Source of the DNA: Pyrobaculum sp.
GTDB lineage: Archaea; Thermoproteota; Thermoprotei; Thermoproteales; Thermoproteaceae
Length of the DNA stretch: 7,937 nt
Direction: 5' to 3'
Assembly: GCA_022759345.1 (NCBI GenBank)
Contig: JAEMPK010000121.1
Location: 1 to 7,937 of the forward strand
Part shown: piece after piece, positions 1 to 6,555 of the stretch
How the letters are laid out: each line of letters begins with the position of its first letter
Numbering within the stretch: position 1 is the stretch's first letter
Program-made: the position numbers and the translations under genes
The notes under the pieces: model-generated
The model's database searches: none
Told to the model about the DNA's origin: nothing
Seen by the model: only the letters and a program-made list of their open reading frames with translations

Positions 1-300
1 GAGAGGGAACCCATCTGGCTTGACCGCCTAGTGATTCGTAAGGTGCCTCGGCTTCAACTACGTCATCGTGGCCGGATACGTAGCCATATTGCTGGGCCGC
101 ACAAGAACCACAGACGACGTCGACGTAGTGGACGTCTGTGGCCGGGAACTGCAGGTCTCCGGCCTCTACGTTCCCCATAGTCCGGCGAGCTTGCGCAGTG
201 CACATGCCGCCCGGGTGCTGGATCTACCCGGGATACGACTATGATTAAGCCCGTCACGCTGAAGGGGGCCGAGTTCGTAGCCGCCGTCACGGCATCCTAG
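1..300 (+). pseudogene. Decayed minimal nucleotidyltransferase (MNT-like) remnant
   Basis: No intact gene covers this stretch, but one frame (codons from 35 to the TGA at 242-244) reads GFNYVIVAGYVAILLGRTRT followed by TDDVDVV. That is the core of archaeal minimal nucleotidyltransferases: the usual GGY or GS motif (here AGY), a G..R.T helix and the D-x-D metal-binding pair at about 116-124. Upstream, the match seems to continue in a different frame (bases 1-33 read EREPIWLDRL), and the matching frame has stops TAG at 29-31 and TGA at 32-34, which suggests a frameshift. Downstream, the product ends early. A 20-codon piece starting ATG at 241 (MIKPVTLKGAEFVAAV, stop TAG 298-300) may be a shifted leftover of the same gene. 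Such proteins often pair with HEPN partners as toxin-antitoxin modules; no partner is visible here. The assignment rests on motif recognition; the broken state is seen directly. Confidence 0.55.
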
Positions 301-324
301 AGGGCTACGGCTCATCTCTCCGAC

Positions 325-347
325 CTTTATACCCCAGGTTTATTAAG
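325..347 (+). promoter_or_regulatory. TATA-like promoter of the molybdopterin oxidoreductase gene
   Basis: TTTATTAAG at 339-347 is centred about 23 nt before the GTG start at 366, the spacing expected for a leaderless archaeal transcript that begins at or next to the start codon. No Shine-Dalgarno-like sequence lies just before 366, which agrees with a leaderless message. A second AT-rich patch, CTTTATA (325-331), is about 38 nt upstream and could be an alternative box with a short leader. Confidence 0.5.
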
Positions 348-365
348 TGGAGTCGACATCGAGGC

Positions 366-980
366 GTGGAGTGCAAAGAGATTAGGCTGGATGCCCCGTG
401 GCCGCCTAACCAGGTAAAGGCGCATAGGTTTGTGATCTACGACGTGTTTGAGCCTCCCGACGTGCCCTTCGAGAAGCACGTAATCCGGTTGGTTGGCGCG
501 GTGGAGAAGCCGCTTGAGGTACCGCTTAGGGAGCTGGCGGAGAGGTACCCCTGCGTGGATCTGGTTGCCCCCTTCCACTGCGTCACTGGCTGGAGCGTGG
601 AGCGGGTGGTGTGGCGCGGGGTCCAGACCAAGATCTTGCTGGAGGAGGCGAGGCCCTACGGGCGGTACGCCTTGGCGTGGGGGGTAGATGGCTACAGCGC
701 CTCTCTGCCCCTGGAGGCCCTTCTAGAGGAGACCTCGGTTATAGCCTGGGCCATGGACGGCAAGCCCATCCCCAAGAAACACGGCGCCCCGGCGAGGCTG
801 GTGGTGCCTACGCGCTACGCGTGGAAGAGCGTGAAGTACTTCGGCGCGTTGGAGGTCCTCGAGGAGCCGGTGCCGGGCTACTGGGAGATGCAGGGCTACT
901 CCCTCAACGCCGACCCCTGGCGCGAGGAGCGCTTCGACTTCGGCAACCCCGTGATGAGGGGCCGAAGGGTCTCGGTGTAG
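366..980 (+). CDS. Cytoplasmic sulfite oxidase-fold molybdopterin-dependent oxidoreductase
   Basis: This 204-residue protein matches the molybdopterin-binding domain of the sulfite oxidase/YedY (MsrP) superfamily (COG2041). The diagnostic segment is FHCVTGWSV at residues 70-78, where Cys72 is the expected thiolate ligand of molybdenum. It is followed by the WRGV segment at 83-86, by YALAWGVDGYSASLPLEALL at about 101-120 (the family's substrate/cofactor-side region), and by a C-terminal GYWEMQGYSLNADPWREERF (171-190) typical of small archaeal and bacterial members. There is no twin-arginine or Sec signal and no membrane segment, so it probably acts in the cytoplasm, unlike periplasmic MsrP. 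It also lacks the dimerisation domain of true sulfite oxidase. The GTG at 366 is chosen because a TATA-like box sits about 23 nt upstream. The substrate is unknown: an oxyanion or sulfoxide is possible from family knowledge. No partner subunit is adjacent. Confidence 0.88.
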   Translation: MECKEIRLDAPWPPNQVKAHRFVIYDVFEPPDVPFEKHVIRLVGAVEKPLEVPLRELAERYPCVDLVAPFHCVTGWSVERVVWRGVQTKILLEEARPYGRYALAWGVDGYSASLPLEALLEETSVIAWAMDGKPIPKKHGAPARLVVPTRYAWKSVKYFGALEVLEEPVPGYWEMQGYSLNADPWREERFDFGNPVMRGRRVSV

Positions 981-1004
981 CGGCGCCGCCGAGGAGTATC
1001 ACTT

Positions 1005-1034
1005 GATTTATAAAGAAAAATAGTTAAAAATATA
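1005..1034 (+). promoter_or_regulatory. Promoter region of the ABC importer operon
   Basis: The 69-nt spacer between 980 and 1050 has a long AT-rich stretch. TTAAAAATA at 1024-1032 is centred about 22 nt before the ATG at 1050, fitting a leaderless start. GATTTATAAAG at 1004-1014 lies about 40 nt upstream and would give a leader of roughly 14 nt. Which box is used cannot be decided by reading. No clear Shine-Dalgarno precedes 1050. Confidence 0.5.
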
Positions 1035-1049
1035 GACTGGAGAATCTTC

Positions 1050-2573
1050 ATGTCGCGAAACCTAGCGATGGGAATCGGCGTGGTGATAATCCTGTTGATC
1101 GCCTTAGGCGCCTACGTTTTTATGTCGAAACCACCTGCGCAGATCTCCACGACGTCTTCTGCAATCACAACTAAGCCTCCCTCCACAACTGCCACATCTA
1201 CTTCTCCTCAGCCCACCGCCACTACGTCTCAGCTGAGCGGCTCCCTCACCGTGCTGGTGCCCACCGGAGACCCCACGTTGATGCCCTACGTCAGGATGGT
1301 GGCTGATGAATTCACTAAGCGGTACCCCGGCGTCAAGATCACCATCCAGCCCGTGCCTTTTGGCCAGATGGTCCAGACGGCGTTGACGGCGTTGCAGAAC
1401 AAGAACCCTGACCCCGCGGTGATTATATTCTACCCCTCCCAGGCCTCCACGCTCGGGCCCTACCTCATGGACCTAACCCCCTACTTCAACAGCGGGGTTC
1501 TGAACTACTCAGATCTGCCCATGAGCGCCATGACGGCGGTAATAATGTTGTCGAGCGACGGGAAGATCACGAAGATCTTTGGGGCGCCGTTTCAGATGGT
1601 GTTCGGATACGTCCTCGTCTATCGCAAGTCCATCATAGAGAACCCCTCTCTCCGCGCGGAGTTTAAGCAGAAGTACGGCTACGAGCTCGACCCAGCTACT
1701 TGGTCCTCCTGGGACCAGCTCATCCAGGCGGCTGAGTTCCTCCAATCTAAACAAGTGGCGAAATACGCCCTACTGTTTCCCGACGGCCTTCAACAGTCTA
1801 TCTTCAACGGTTTCATCGGCATATTTTACACATACGCCCTAAACGACCCCTGCGTGGACATACCTAAATTCGGCGGGGCTGCCCCCGCACAGGGCTACTG
1901 GGCATACTTCAAGATGACTGAGCAGGGCGTAAACATCACCGTCGGATGCCCCTCCTTCCTCCAGGCCCTTAGGACGTACAAGCGGCTTATACAGTTCCAG
2001 CCGCCGATAGACGTGCAGGCCATGGAGTACGACCAGCTCCGCGACCTCTTCCTCACAGGCGACTACGCAATGGTCGCCGCGTGGACCAGCTTCATCCCAA
2101 TATATAACAACGCCACGGTGTCTAAGGTGGCGGGGGACATAGGCATCGCCCCGCTCCCCGGCGGGAAGTACCCCTACGCCACCGGCCTAGCCCCCACCTT
2201 CGTCGGGATTAACCCGTATACGCAGAACCCCGACCTGGCGGCTAGGTTCGTTGCCTTCATGATGTCGCCGGAGATGTACAGAAGAGGCGCGGAGAAAGTC
2301 GGCTTTGTGCCTGGCACCATCAGCGGCTTACGCGCCGCCTCTGAGGTGCCGTCTATGAGCTGGGTTAGGCCTTTCATACCGCTCCTCGAGGCGAAGATCT
2401 CGCAGACGGATTTGGCGAGGCTCACCCTCGTCAACAGGGTCACCAACTTCTTCACCGACCTACGGCCCTACTTCATAAACGAGGTGGCTAAGTACCTAAG
2501 AGGTCAACAAGACGCCGAGACCACCCAACGCAACATCTATCAGACCTGGCAGAATATAGCAAAAATTTCATGA
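1050..2573 (+). CDS. ABC transporter solute-binding protein, family 1 (sugar-type), membrane anchored
   Basis: This 507-residue lipoprotein-independent binding protein captures substrate outside the cell for the permease encoded next. Residues 1-8 are short and weakly charged, about 9-25 (IGVVIILLIALGAYVF) form one hydrophobic segment, and about 31-63 are a Ser/Thr/Pro-rich stalk. The mature lobe starts around SLTVLVP at 65-71. This layout, with the stalk at the N terminus, resembles crenarchaeal sugar-binding proteins, some of which carry class III (pilin-like) signals cut after Gly; Gly8 would be the candidate here, but the residue before it is not charged, so a plain membrane anchor is equally possible. 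The mature part has the family 1 pattern (DEFTKRYPGVKI, DLTPYFNSGVL, GDYAMVAAW near the end of lobe 2). The only two cysteines, Cys268 and Cys300, could form a disulfide. Its stop overlaps the permease start (ATGA). ATG 1050 is preferred over ATG 1068. The substrate is not identifiable. Confidence 0.9.
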   Translation: MSRNLAMGIGVVIILLIALGAYVFMSKPPAQISTTSSAITTKPPSTTATSTSPQPTATTSQLSGSLTVLVPTGDPTLMPYVRMVADEFTKRYPGVKITIQPVPFGQMVQTALTALQNKNPDPAVIIFYPSQASTLGPYLMDLTPYFNSGVLNYSDLPMSAMTAVIMLSSDGKITKIFGAPFQMVFGYVLVYRKSIIENPSLRAEFKQKYGYELDPATWSSWDQLIQAAEFLQSKQVAKYALLFPDGLQQSIFNGFIGIFYTYALNDPCVDIPKFGGAAPAQGYWAYFKMTEQGVNITVGCPSFLQALRTYKRLIQFQPPIDVQAMEYDQLRDLFLTGDYAMVAAWTSFIPIYNNATVSKVAGDIGIAPLPGGKYPYATGLAPTFVGINPYTQNPDLAARFVAFMMSPEMYRRGAEKVGFVPGTISGLRAASEVPSMSWVRPFIPLLEAKISQTDLARLTLVNRVTNFFTDLRPYFINEVAKYLRGQQDAETTQRNIYQTWQNIAKIS

Positions 2574-2665
2574 GAGATAAACAAATTCTTTTTTTAGCTC
2601 TTCCAGCTATTTTATATCTTTTTTCTTTCACCACATATCCAATTATAAGTAACATAGTACTAAGC
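2561..2665 (+). promoter_or_regulatory. AT-rich, T-tract island at the binding-protein/permease junction (possible attenuator)
   Basis: By direct count 27 of these 105 bases are G or C (26%), inside a region that is otherwise clearly GC-rich. It contains a T7 run (2589-2595), a T4 run (2610-2613) and a T6 run (2619-2624) followed by CTTTC, all on the sense strand just after the binding-protein stop. The permease codons here (ATT, CTT, TTT, TTA, GCT, TAT, TCT) end in A or T, whereas the rest of the gene prefers ATC, CTC, TTC and GCC, so the composition is not forced by the protein. Oligo-T tracts are the known signal for factor-independent termination in archaea, so partial termination here is a possible way to make more binding protein than permease. 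Low structure around the permease start is an alternative role. The composition is seen; the function is inferred. Confidence 0.4.
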
Positions 2666-4261
2666 TTCTACGAGAGGACCTACGAGGGGTCTCTCAAATG
2701 GGTCGGCCTCGGCAATTATCTATGGTTCTTCTTCCGGGACCCCTACGGGGGGCTTATCCTCTGGAACACGCTTTTCTACTCCTTAGCCACGCCGGTCATC
2801 GCCGTTACGTTGGCCCTCCCCATAGCCGTGGCCCTGAGGCGGCTGGGCGGCAGGTGGCTAGTCTTGCTGATGTTGCCCGCCTTTGTGCCCCCCGTCACAG
2901 CCGCTATGGCTTGGTACCTCATGCTTAACCCCCTCTACGGCCTTGGGTACTACCTGATGCAGTCCGGCGTCGTAAAGAGCAACCCTCTTTCTACCATCTG
3001 GACCGTCGTCCTTATCGACGTGTGGAGGGCCCTGCCCACCGCCGTGTTGATAATCTACTCGGGGCTTAGGGCCCTGCCGAGGAGCGTGGAGGAGGCCGCG
3101 ATGGCAGACGGGCTAGTCGGCGTGCGTAAGTTCTTCGCCATCGACCTGCCGCTCGTCTCTCCGCACATCTTAACCGCCTTTGTGTTGACGGCGTTGACGG
3201 GCTTCTTCACCTTCGACCCAATCTACATAGGGACGGCGCAGGTGGGGCCTAGGCTCCTGGACAACCTCGCATACTACAGCTTTGAGAAGTTCGCCTCAGG
3301 CGAGTTCGGATACGCCGCCACCCTCATCGTGGTGATGACCGCAGTCGGCACTCTGCTCTCCCTGGCCTACATGAAGGCCCTATCTGCCAAAACCATGCTG
3401 AGGCTACCCGGCGTCTATAGGCTCCCCAATAGAGAGGCGCCGAGGGCTCTTCACGCCGCGGTGCTGGCGGCGGCGCTTGCATTCGTCTTCACGCCCCTCA
3501 TTTGGCTGGCCATAGTCTCTGTGAAGCCTCCTAGAGAGGTCATAAACGTGCCGCCTTCTCTCCTGCCGTCTCGGCTCTCCTTTGAAAACTACGAGGCGGC
3601 CTTTACCTCCGGCCTGCCGTTTTTCCTGATGAGCCTCTACGTGTCTCTAATCAACACAGCAGTGACTGTGTTTCTCGCCGCCGCGGCGGCGTATCAGATG
3701 AGAGTCCACAACCTAGGCGGGTGGCCTCTCGTGACGTATATCCTCTACCTAATGACGACACCCACTCTGCTCTACATAGTCCCGCTCTACCTAGTGGTGA
3801 GGAGCCTCGGCGTCTACAACACCCTCTGGGCCCTCGTCTTGACCTACCCAGTCATGACGCTTCCCTACGCCATTTGGATCCTCTACAACTACTACTCCGG
3901 GTTTAACAAACAGATAGAAGAGGCCGCGTTGGCAGACGGCATGACTAGAGTCAAGGCGTTTTTCAAAGTCGTCCTCCCCCTGAGCCGTAGCGGGATGGGC
4001 GTAGCCGGGCTCTACGCCTTCCTCTTCTCCTGGGGCGCCTTGGTCTTCCCCCTGGCCTTTACATCTACGCCGTACAACTTGGCGGATCCCCTCAGCTTCA
4101 GCGGGGCCCAGACCTTTTCGATATATATAAGCATGTTGATGAGCCCCGTGACCATGAGCTACGGCGAGGTTTCGGCGGCTGGCGTCGTGAGCATAATCCC
4201 GCCGCTTATATACCTCATCGCCGTGAGGAACCACCTCGAGAAGGTGTGGGGGGCTCGGTAG
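2570..4261 (+). CDS. Fused two-domain ABC sugar permease (MalF-like + MalG-like)
   Basis: This 563-residue integral membrane protein would form the whole translocation pore of the importer. Most family members are about 280-300 residues and work as a heterodimer; here both halves are in one chain. The first half starts LFLALPAILYLFSFTTYPII, as in MalF/UgpA proteins, and carries the EAA loop EEAAMADG (174-181) followed by FFAIDLPLVSP. After a short linker (about 276-290), the second half opens with a MalG/UgpE-like segment (AFVFTPLIWLAIVSVKPPRE), has an LSFENYEAAF element, and carries a second EAA loop EEAALADG (450-457) followed by FFKVVLPLSRSG. The EAA loops dock onto the ATPase. Each half holds about six hydrophobic segments. 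The start ATG overlaps the binding-protein TGA, implying translational coupling, and the first 30 codons are unusually AT-rich. No frameshift is needed to join the halves. Confidence 0.93.
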   Translation: MRDKQILFLALPAILYLFSFTTYPIISNIVLSFYERTYEGSLKWVGLGNYLWFFFRDPYGGLILWNTLFYSLATPVIAVTLALPIAVALRRLGGRWLVLLMLPAFVPPVTAAMAWYLMLNPLYGLGYYLMQSGVVKSNPLSTIWTVVLIDVWRALPTAVLIIYSGLRALPRSVEEAAMADGLVGVRKFFAIDLPLVSPHILTAFVLTALTGFFTFDPIYIGTAQVGPRLLDNLAYYSFEKFASGEFGYAATLIVVMTAVGTLLSLAYMKALSAKTMLRLPGVYRLPNREAPRALHAAVLAAALAFVFTPLIWLAIVSVKPPREVINVPPSLLPSRLSFENYEAAFTSGLPFFLMSLYVSLINTAVTVFLAAAAAYQMRVHNLGGWPLVTYILYLMTTPTLLYIVPLYLVVRSLGVYNTLWALVLTYPVMTLPYAIWILYNYYSGFNKQIEEAALADGMTRVKAFFKVVLPLSRSGMGVAGLYAFLFSWGALVFPLAFTSTPYNLADPLSFSGAQTFSIYISMLMSPVTMSYGEVSAAGVVSIIPPLIYLIAVRNHLEKVWGAR

Positions 4262-4262
4262 T

Positions 4263-5222
4263 ATGCTCCTCCTAAAGGGCTTGAGGAAGTCCTTCCGGGG
4301 CTTCACCCTCTACGTGGAGGAGCTGGAGATCCCAGACAACAGCTACGTAGTTCTCCTAGGCCCCTCGGGCTCTGGGAAGACCACCCTGCTTAGGCTCATC
4401 GCGGGGCTGGAGACCCCCGACGCCGGCGCCGTGTACATCGACGGCCGCGACGTCACGAAGAGCCCGGTCTGGCAAAGAGACGTGGGGATCGTGTTCCAGA
4501 ACTACGCCCTCTACCCCCACCTCACCGTATTCGACAACATCGCCATGCCTCTGAAAAATAGGAAGCTACCTAAGGAGGAGATTGCGAAGAGAGTGCGGCA
4601 CATCGCCGAGATCCTAGGCATACAGAACCAGCTGGAGAAGTATCCACACCAGCTCTCCGGCGGCCAGCAACAACGCGTGGCGTTGGCCCGCGCCCTGGTT
4701 AAAGAGCCTAGGGTTCTGCTGTTAGACGAGCCTCTCAGCAACATAGACGCCAGGCTGAGGCTGGAGGTGCGGGGCTTTTTGAAGAGCCTGCAACGGCGGC
4801 TCGGCACCACTGTGATCCACGTGACTCACGACCAGGAGGAAGCCATGGCACTTGGAGATCTACTGGTCGTCATAAACAACGGGAGGATAGAGGAGGCGGG
4901 GCCACCCTCCCAGCTCTACTCCAGACCGCGGAGCCTCTTCGTCTTCAACTTCCTAGGCCTAAGCAACGTGTTGCCGGCGTCTAGACTAGGGCTCGGCGGC
5001 GACGAGCTTATAGGCTTCAGGCCCGAAGACGTCGTAGTCGGCGAGGGGAGATACACGGGGAAGGTGGCGAGGGTGGAGTACCTAGGCCCGTACAAGCTTT
5101 TGGAGATAGTGTTCAACGACGTGGTCATCAAGGCCCGCGTGCCTCCTCACCTCGCCGTGGACGAGGGGGCCGTGGTGCGTTTCGACGTAGAAAAAGATAA
5201 GATCCTCCGGTTTCCCTCTTAG
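4263..5222 (+). CDS. ABC transporter ATP-binding protein, MalK/UgpC type
   Basis: This 319-residue ATPase is expected to form the cytoplasmic homodimer that drives the fused permease. All nucleotide-binding motifs are intact: Walker A GPSGSGKTT (33-41, Lys39), Q-loop VFQNYALYP (Gln79), signature LSGGQ (131-135), Walker B VLLLDEP (151-157, Glu156), D-loop SNID (159-162) and H-loop His189 in VTHDQEEAM. The NYALYPHLTV sequence after the Q-loop is typical of the carbohydrate-uptake (CUT1) ATPases. The C-terminal part (about 240-316; GFRPEDVVVGEG, RVEYLGPYKLLEIVF) is a single TOBE-like beta domain, shorter than the regulatory region of classical MalK (about 370 residues in total), so regulatory contacts known for E. 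coli MalK are probably absent. The ATG at 4263 lies 1 nt after the permease stop, and the gene ends 2 nt before the next start, so it sits in the middle of the operon. Confidence 0.95.
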   Translation: MLLLKGLRKSFRGFTLYVEELEIPDNSYVVLLGPSGSGKTTLLRLIAGLETPDAGAVYIDGRDVTKSPVWQRDVGIVFQNYALYPHLTVFDNIAMPLKNRKLPKEEIAKRVRHIAEILGIQNQLEKYPHQLSGGQQQRVALARALVKEPRVLLLDEPLSNIDARLRLEVRGFLKSLQRRLGTTVIHVTHDQEEAMALGDLLVVINNGRIEEAGPPSQLYSRPRSLFVFNFLGLSNVLPASRLGLGGDELIGFRPEDVVVGEGRYTGKVARVEYLGPYKLLEIVFNDVVIKARVPPHLAVDEGAVVRFDVEKDKILRFPS

Positions 5223-5224
5223 GC

Positions 5225-5974
5225 GTGCTCATCCACATACTGGGGTCAGGCGCCGGCGGAAGCCCCGGCTCACGGAGGTGGCGGGCGGCTAACCTAGTGG
5301 ACACCGGCGAGCATCTAGTGGTCGTGGACTGCGGAGTGGGTTGCCACTACCGGCTCTCAGACCGCGGCCTCTTGACGGAGATAGACTACGTCTTTATTAC
5401 GCACAGCCACATGGACCACTTCCTGGGGCTGCCGGAGGCCCTCTTCCAGGCGCATATAGAAGGACGTACGCGGCCGCTTTACATCTATGCCCCCCGCGTG
5501 GTGGAGGAGGCGACGCGGCTCGTCGCGACTCATCTCTTCAAGTCTCCGCGTTACGAGATCGTATTCCGCAGAGTCTCCCCCGGCGTCCTCCTAGACCTGC
5601 CGAGGCTCAAGGTGGAGGCCGCCGAGGCCTGCCACCACACGGCAGAGGAGGCCTACGCCTACCGGCTGAGTGCCGGAGTCGACGTGTTGTTCTCCGGCGA
5701 CACGGCTCCGCGGTGCGAGCCCGTGAGGCGTCTAGGCGCCGGGGCGGACCTCGCAGTCTACGAGGCCACCTGCAACGAGGAGAACGGAGAAGTCTGCAGG
5801 AAATACGGCCACTCCACCACCTTAGACGCCGTAGCAGAGGGCGACGCGATGGGCGTCAAGGAGCTCGTGCTGACCCACATAGACGAGCGGTTCAACCCAA
5901 CCATATACCAAGACGTGAATAAGTTGAGGAGACAGGTGGTGGTGGCCGAAGACAACATGGTGGTAAAACTTTAG
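5225..5974 (+). CDS. Metallo-beta-lactamase-fold hydrolase, RNase Z/arylsulfatase-like
   Basis: A 249-residue protein of the metallo-beta-lactamase fold. Metal ligands are visible: HSHMDH (His60, His62, Asp64, His65), a His in CHHTAEEAYAYR (137-147, most likely His138), Asp159 in FSGDTAP, and His219 in LTHIDER. GHSTTLDA (196-203) and the LTHxDER segment resemble the RNase Z branch. However, the PxKxRN loop typical of tRNase Z is absent (the N terminus reads GSGAGGSPGSRRWRAANLV), and the HEAT motif is YEAT, with Tyr180 replacing the His. It is therefore safer to call it an RNase Z-like hydrolase than tRNase Z; phosphodiester, sulfate ester or other ester substrates are possible. The protein has no signal peptide. 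The GTG start at 5225 is 2 nt after the ATPase stop and places ILGSGAGGSPG at the normal family N terminus. The gene is likely co-transcribed with the importer; the functional link is unknown. Cys184 and Cys192 could pair. Confidence 0.85.
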   Translation: MLIHILGSGAGGSPGSRRWRAANLVDTGEHLVVVDCGVGCHYRLSDRGLLTEIDYVFITHSHMDHFLGLPEALFQAHIEGRTRPLYIYAPRVVEEATRLVATHLFKSPRYEIVFRRVSPGVLLDLPRLKVEAAEACHHTAEEAYAYRLSAGVDVLFSGDTAPRCEPVRRLGAGADLAVYEATCNEENGEVCRKYGHSTTLDAVAEGDAMGVKELVLTHIDERFNPTIYQDVNKLRRQVVVAEDNMVVKL

Positions 5975-5996
5975 TTAAAGAGGTAGAGGGGGTGTT
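5970..5996 (+). promoter_or_regulatory. Ribosome binding site and possible TATA box before the DUF996 gene
   Basis: The 22-nt spacer contains GAGGGGGTG (5986-5994), which resembles the archaeal Shine-Dalgarno GGAGGTGA and ends 2 nt before ATG 5997; this supports that start and translation as an internal operon gene. CTTTAGTTAAAG (5969-5980), a near-palindromic AT-rich run, lies about 22 nt before the ATG and could act as an additional promoter. The two readings are not exclusive. Confidence 0.35.
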
Positions 5997-6521
5997 ATGG
6001 ATTTAGAGCTTGCCAAGGTCCTCGCGGGGGTGGGCGGACTGGTGGCGGCCGTGGGGGTCTTTACCCATTGGGTCACTGCGTTGATAGGCGTCGTCTTGAT
6101 ATACGTGGGCCTCTCCGCATATGTAGAGAAGCTGGGCGACGCCGCCGCCAAAGACAACGCTGTGAAGTGGCTGGTGTATGTGGTCTTCGCCTCCGTCGCC
6201 TTCGCCGTGGCTCAGACCGTCGCTGGCTTCTCTCTGATGAGCCTCCACGCGGTTTGGGCCCTCCCTCTGGCCGGCGCGGCGCTGGCCGTGGCTGTGGCCG
6301 CCTGGGTGGCGGGGTGGATCCTGCAGGTGTCCTCCGCCTACAGGATGCGGCAGTTGCTTACGCTGATGAAGGACACAACAGGCGAGGGGCTCTTCGGCAC
6401 CGCCAACACGTTGTATTGGTGGGGCTCTGCGTTGACCATCGTGCTCATCGGCGTGGTCCTCCTCTTCGCGGCATACATCCTGATAGGCGTCGGCTTCCTC
6501 ACCGCAAAGCTTCAGAAGTAG
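5997..6521 (+). CDS. DUF996 family integral membrane protein
   Basis: A 174-residue hydrophobic protein with about five membrane segments (roughly residues 8-20, 24-42, 57-77, 86-110 and 136-168), separated by short polar loops, one of them AYRMRQLLTLMKDTTGEGLF (114-133). The alternation of small residues, the loop YVEKLGDAAAKDNAVKW (42-58), and the final segment (GTANTLYWWGSALTIVLIGV, followed by a long hydrophobic helix and a short TAKLQK tail) resemble the archaeal DUF996 family, whose function is not known. It follows the MBL-fold hydrolase by 22 nt and has a Shine-Dalgarno-like GGGGGTG, so it is probably the last gene of the importer operon. It could be an accessory membrane component, but nothing in the sequence shows that. 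It is not a third permease domain, because no EAA loop is present. Confidence 0.75.
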   Translation: MDLELAKVLAGVGGLVAAVGVFTHWVTALIGVVLIYVGLSAYVEKLGDAAAKDNAVKWLVYVVFASVAFAVAQTVAGFSLMSLHAVWALPLAGAALAVAVAAWVAGWILQVSSAYRMRQLLTLMKDTTGEGLFGTANTLYWWGSALTIVLIGVVLLFAAYILIGVGFLTAKLQK

Positions 6522-6555
6522 AACACGGCGGTTGCTTACGGTGTGAGCCGCTACG

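Noticed and set aside
951..1003. GTGATGA at 951-957 (and TGATGA copies near 1303, 3627, 4137, 6236 and 6363) as a C box of a C/D guide RNA, common in Pyrobaculum.
   Set aside because: No CTGA D box with suitable spacing and a terminal stem was found by eye; those copies lie inside coding sequence.
3791..4306. A 171-residue - strand ORF opposite the permease.
   Set aside because: It lies antisense to the clear second permease half, has no recognisable motif and has the composition of a shadow frame in GC-rich DNA.
5341..5922. A 193-residue + ORF within the MBL-fold gene.
   Set aside because: It is an Arg/Pro/Gly-rich alternate frame fully inside a gene with intact catalytic motifs.
6528..6551. 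Hairpin GCGGTT...AGCCGC in the convergent gap, a possible bidirectional terminator.
   Set aside because: The stem is only 6 bp with a G-T wobble, the loop is 12 nt and no T tract follows on either strand.
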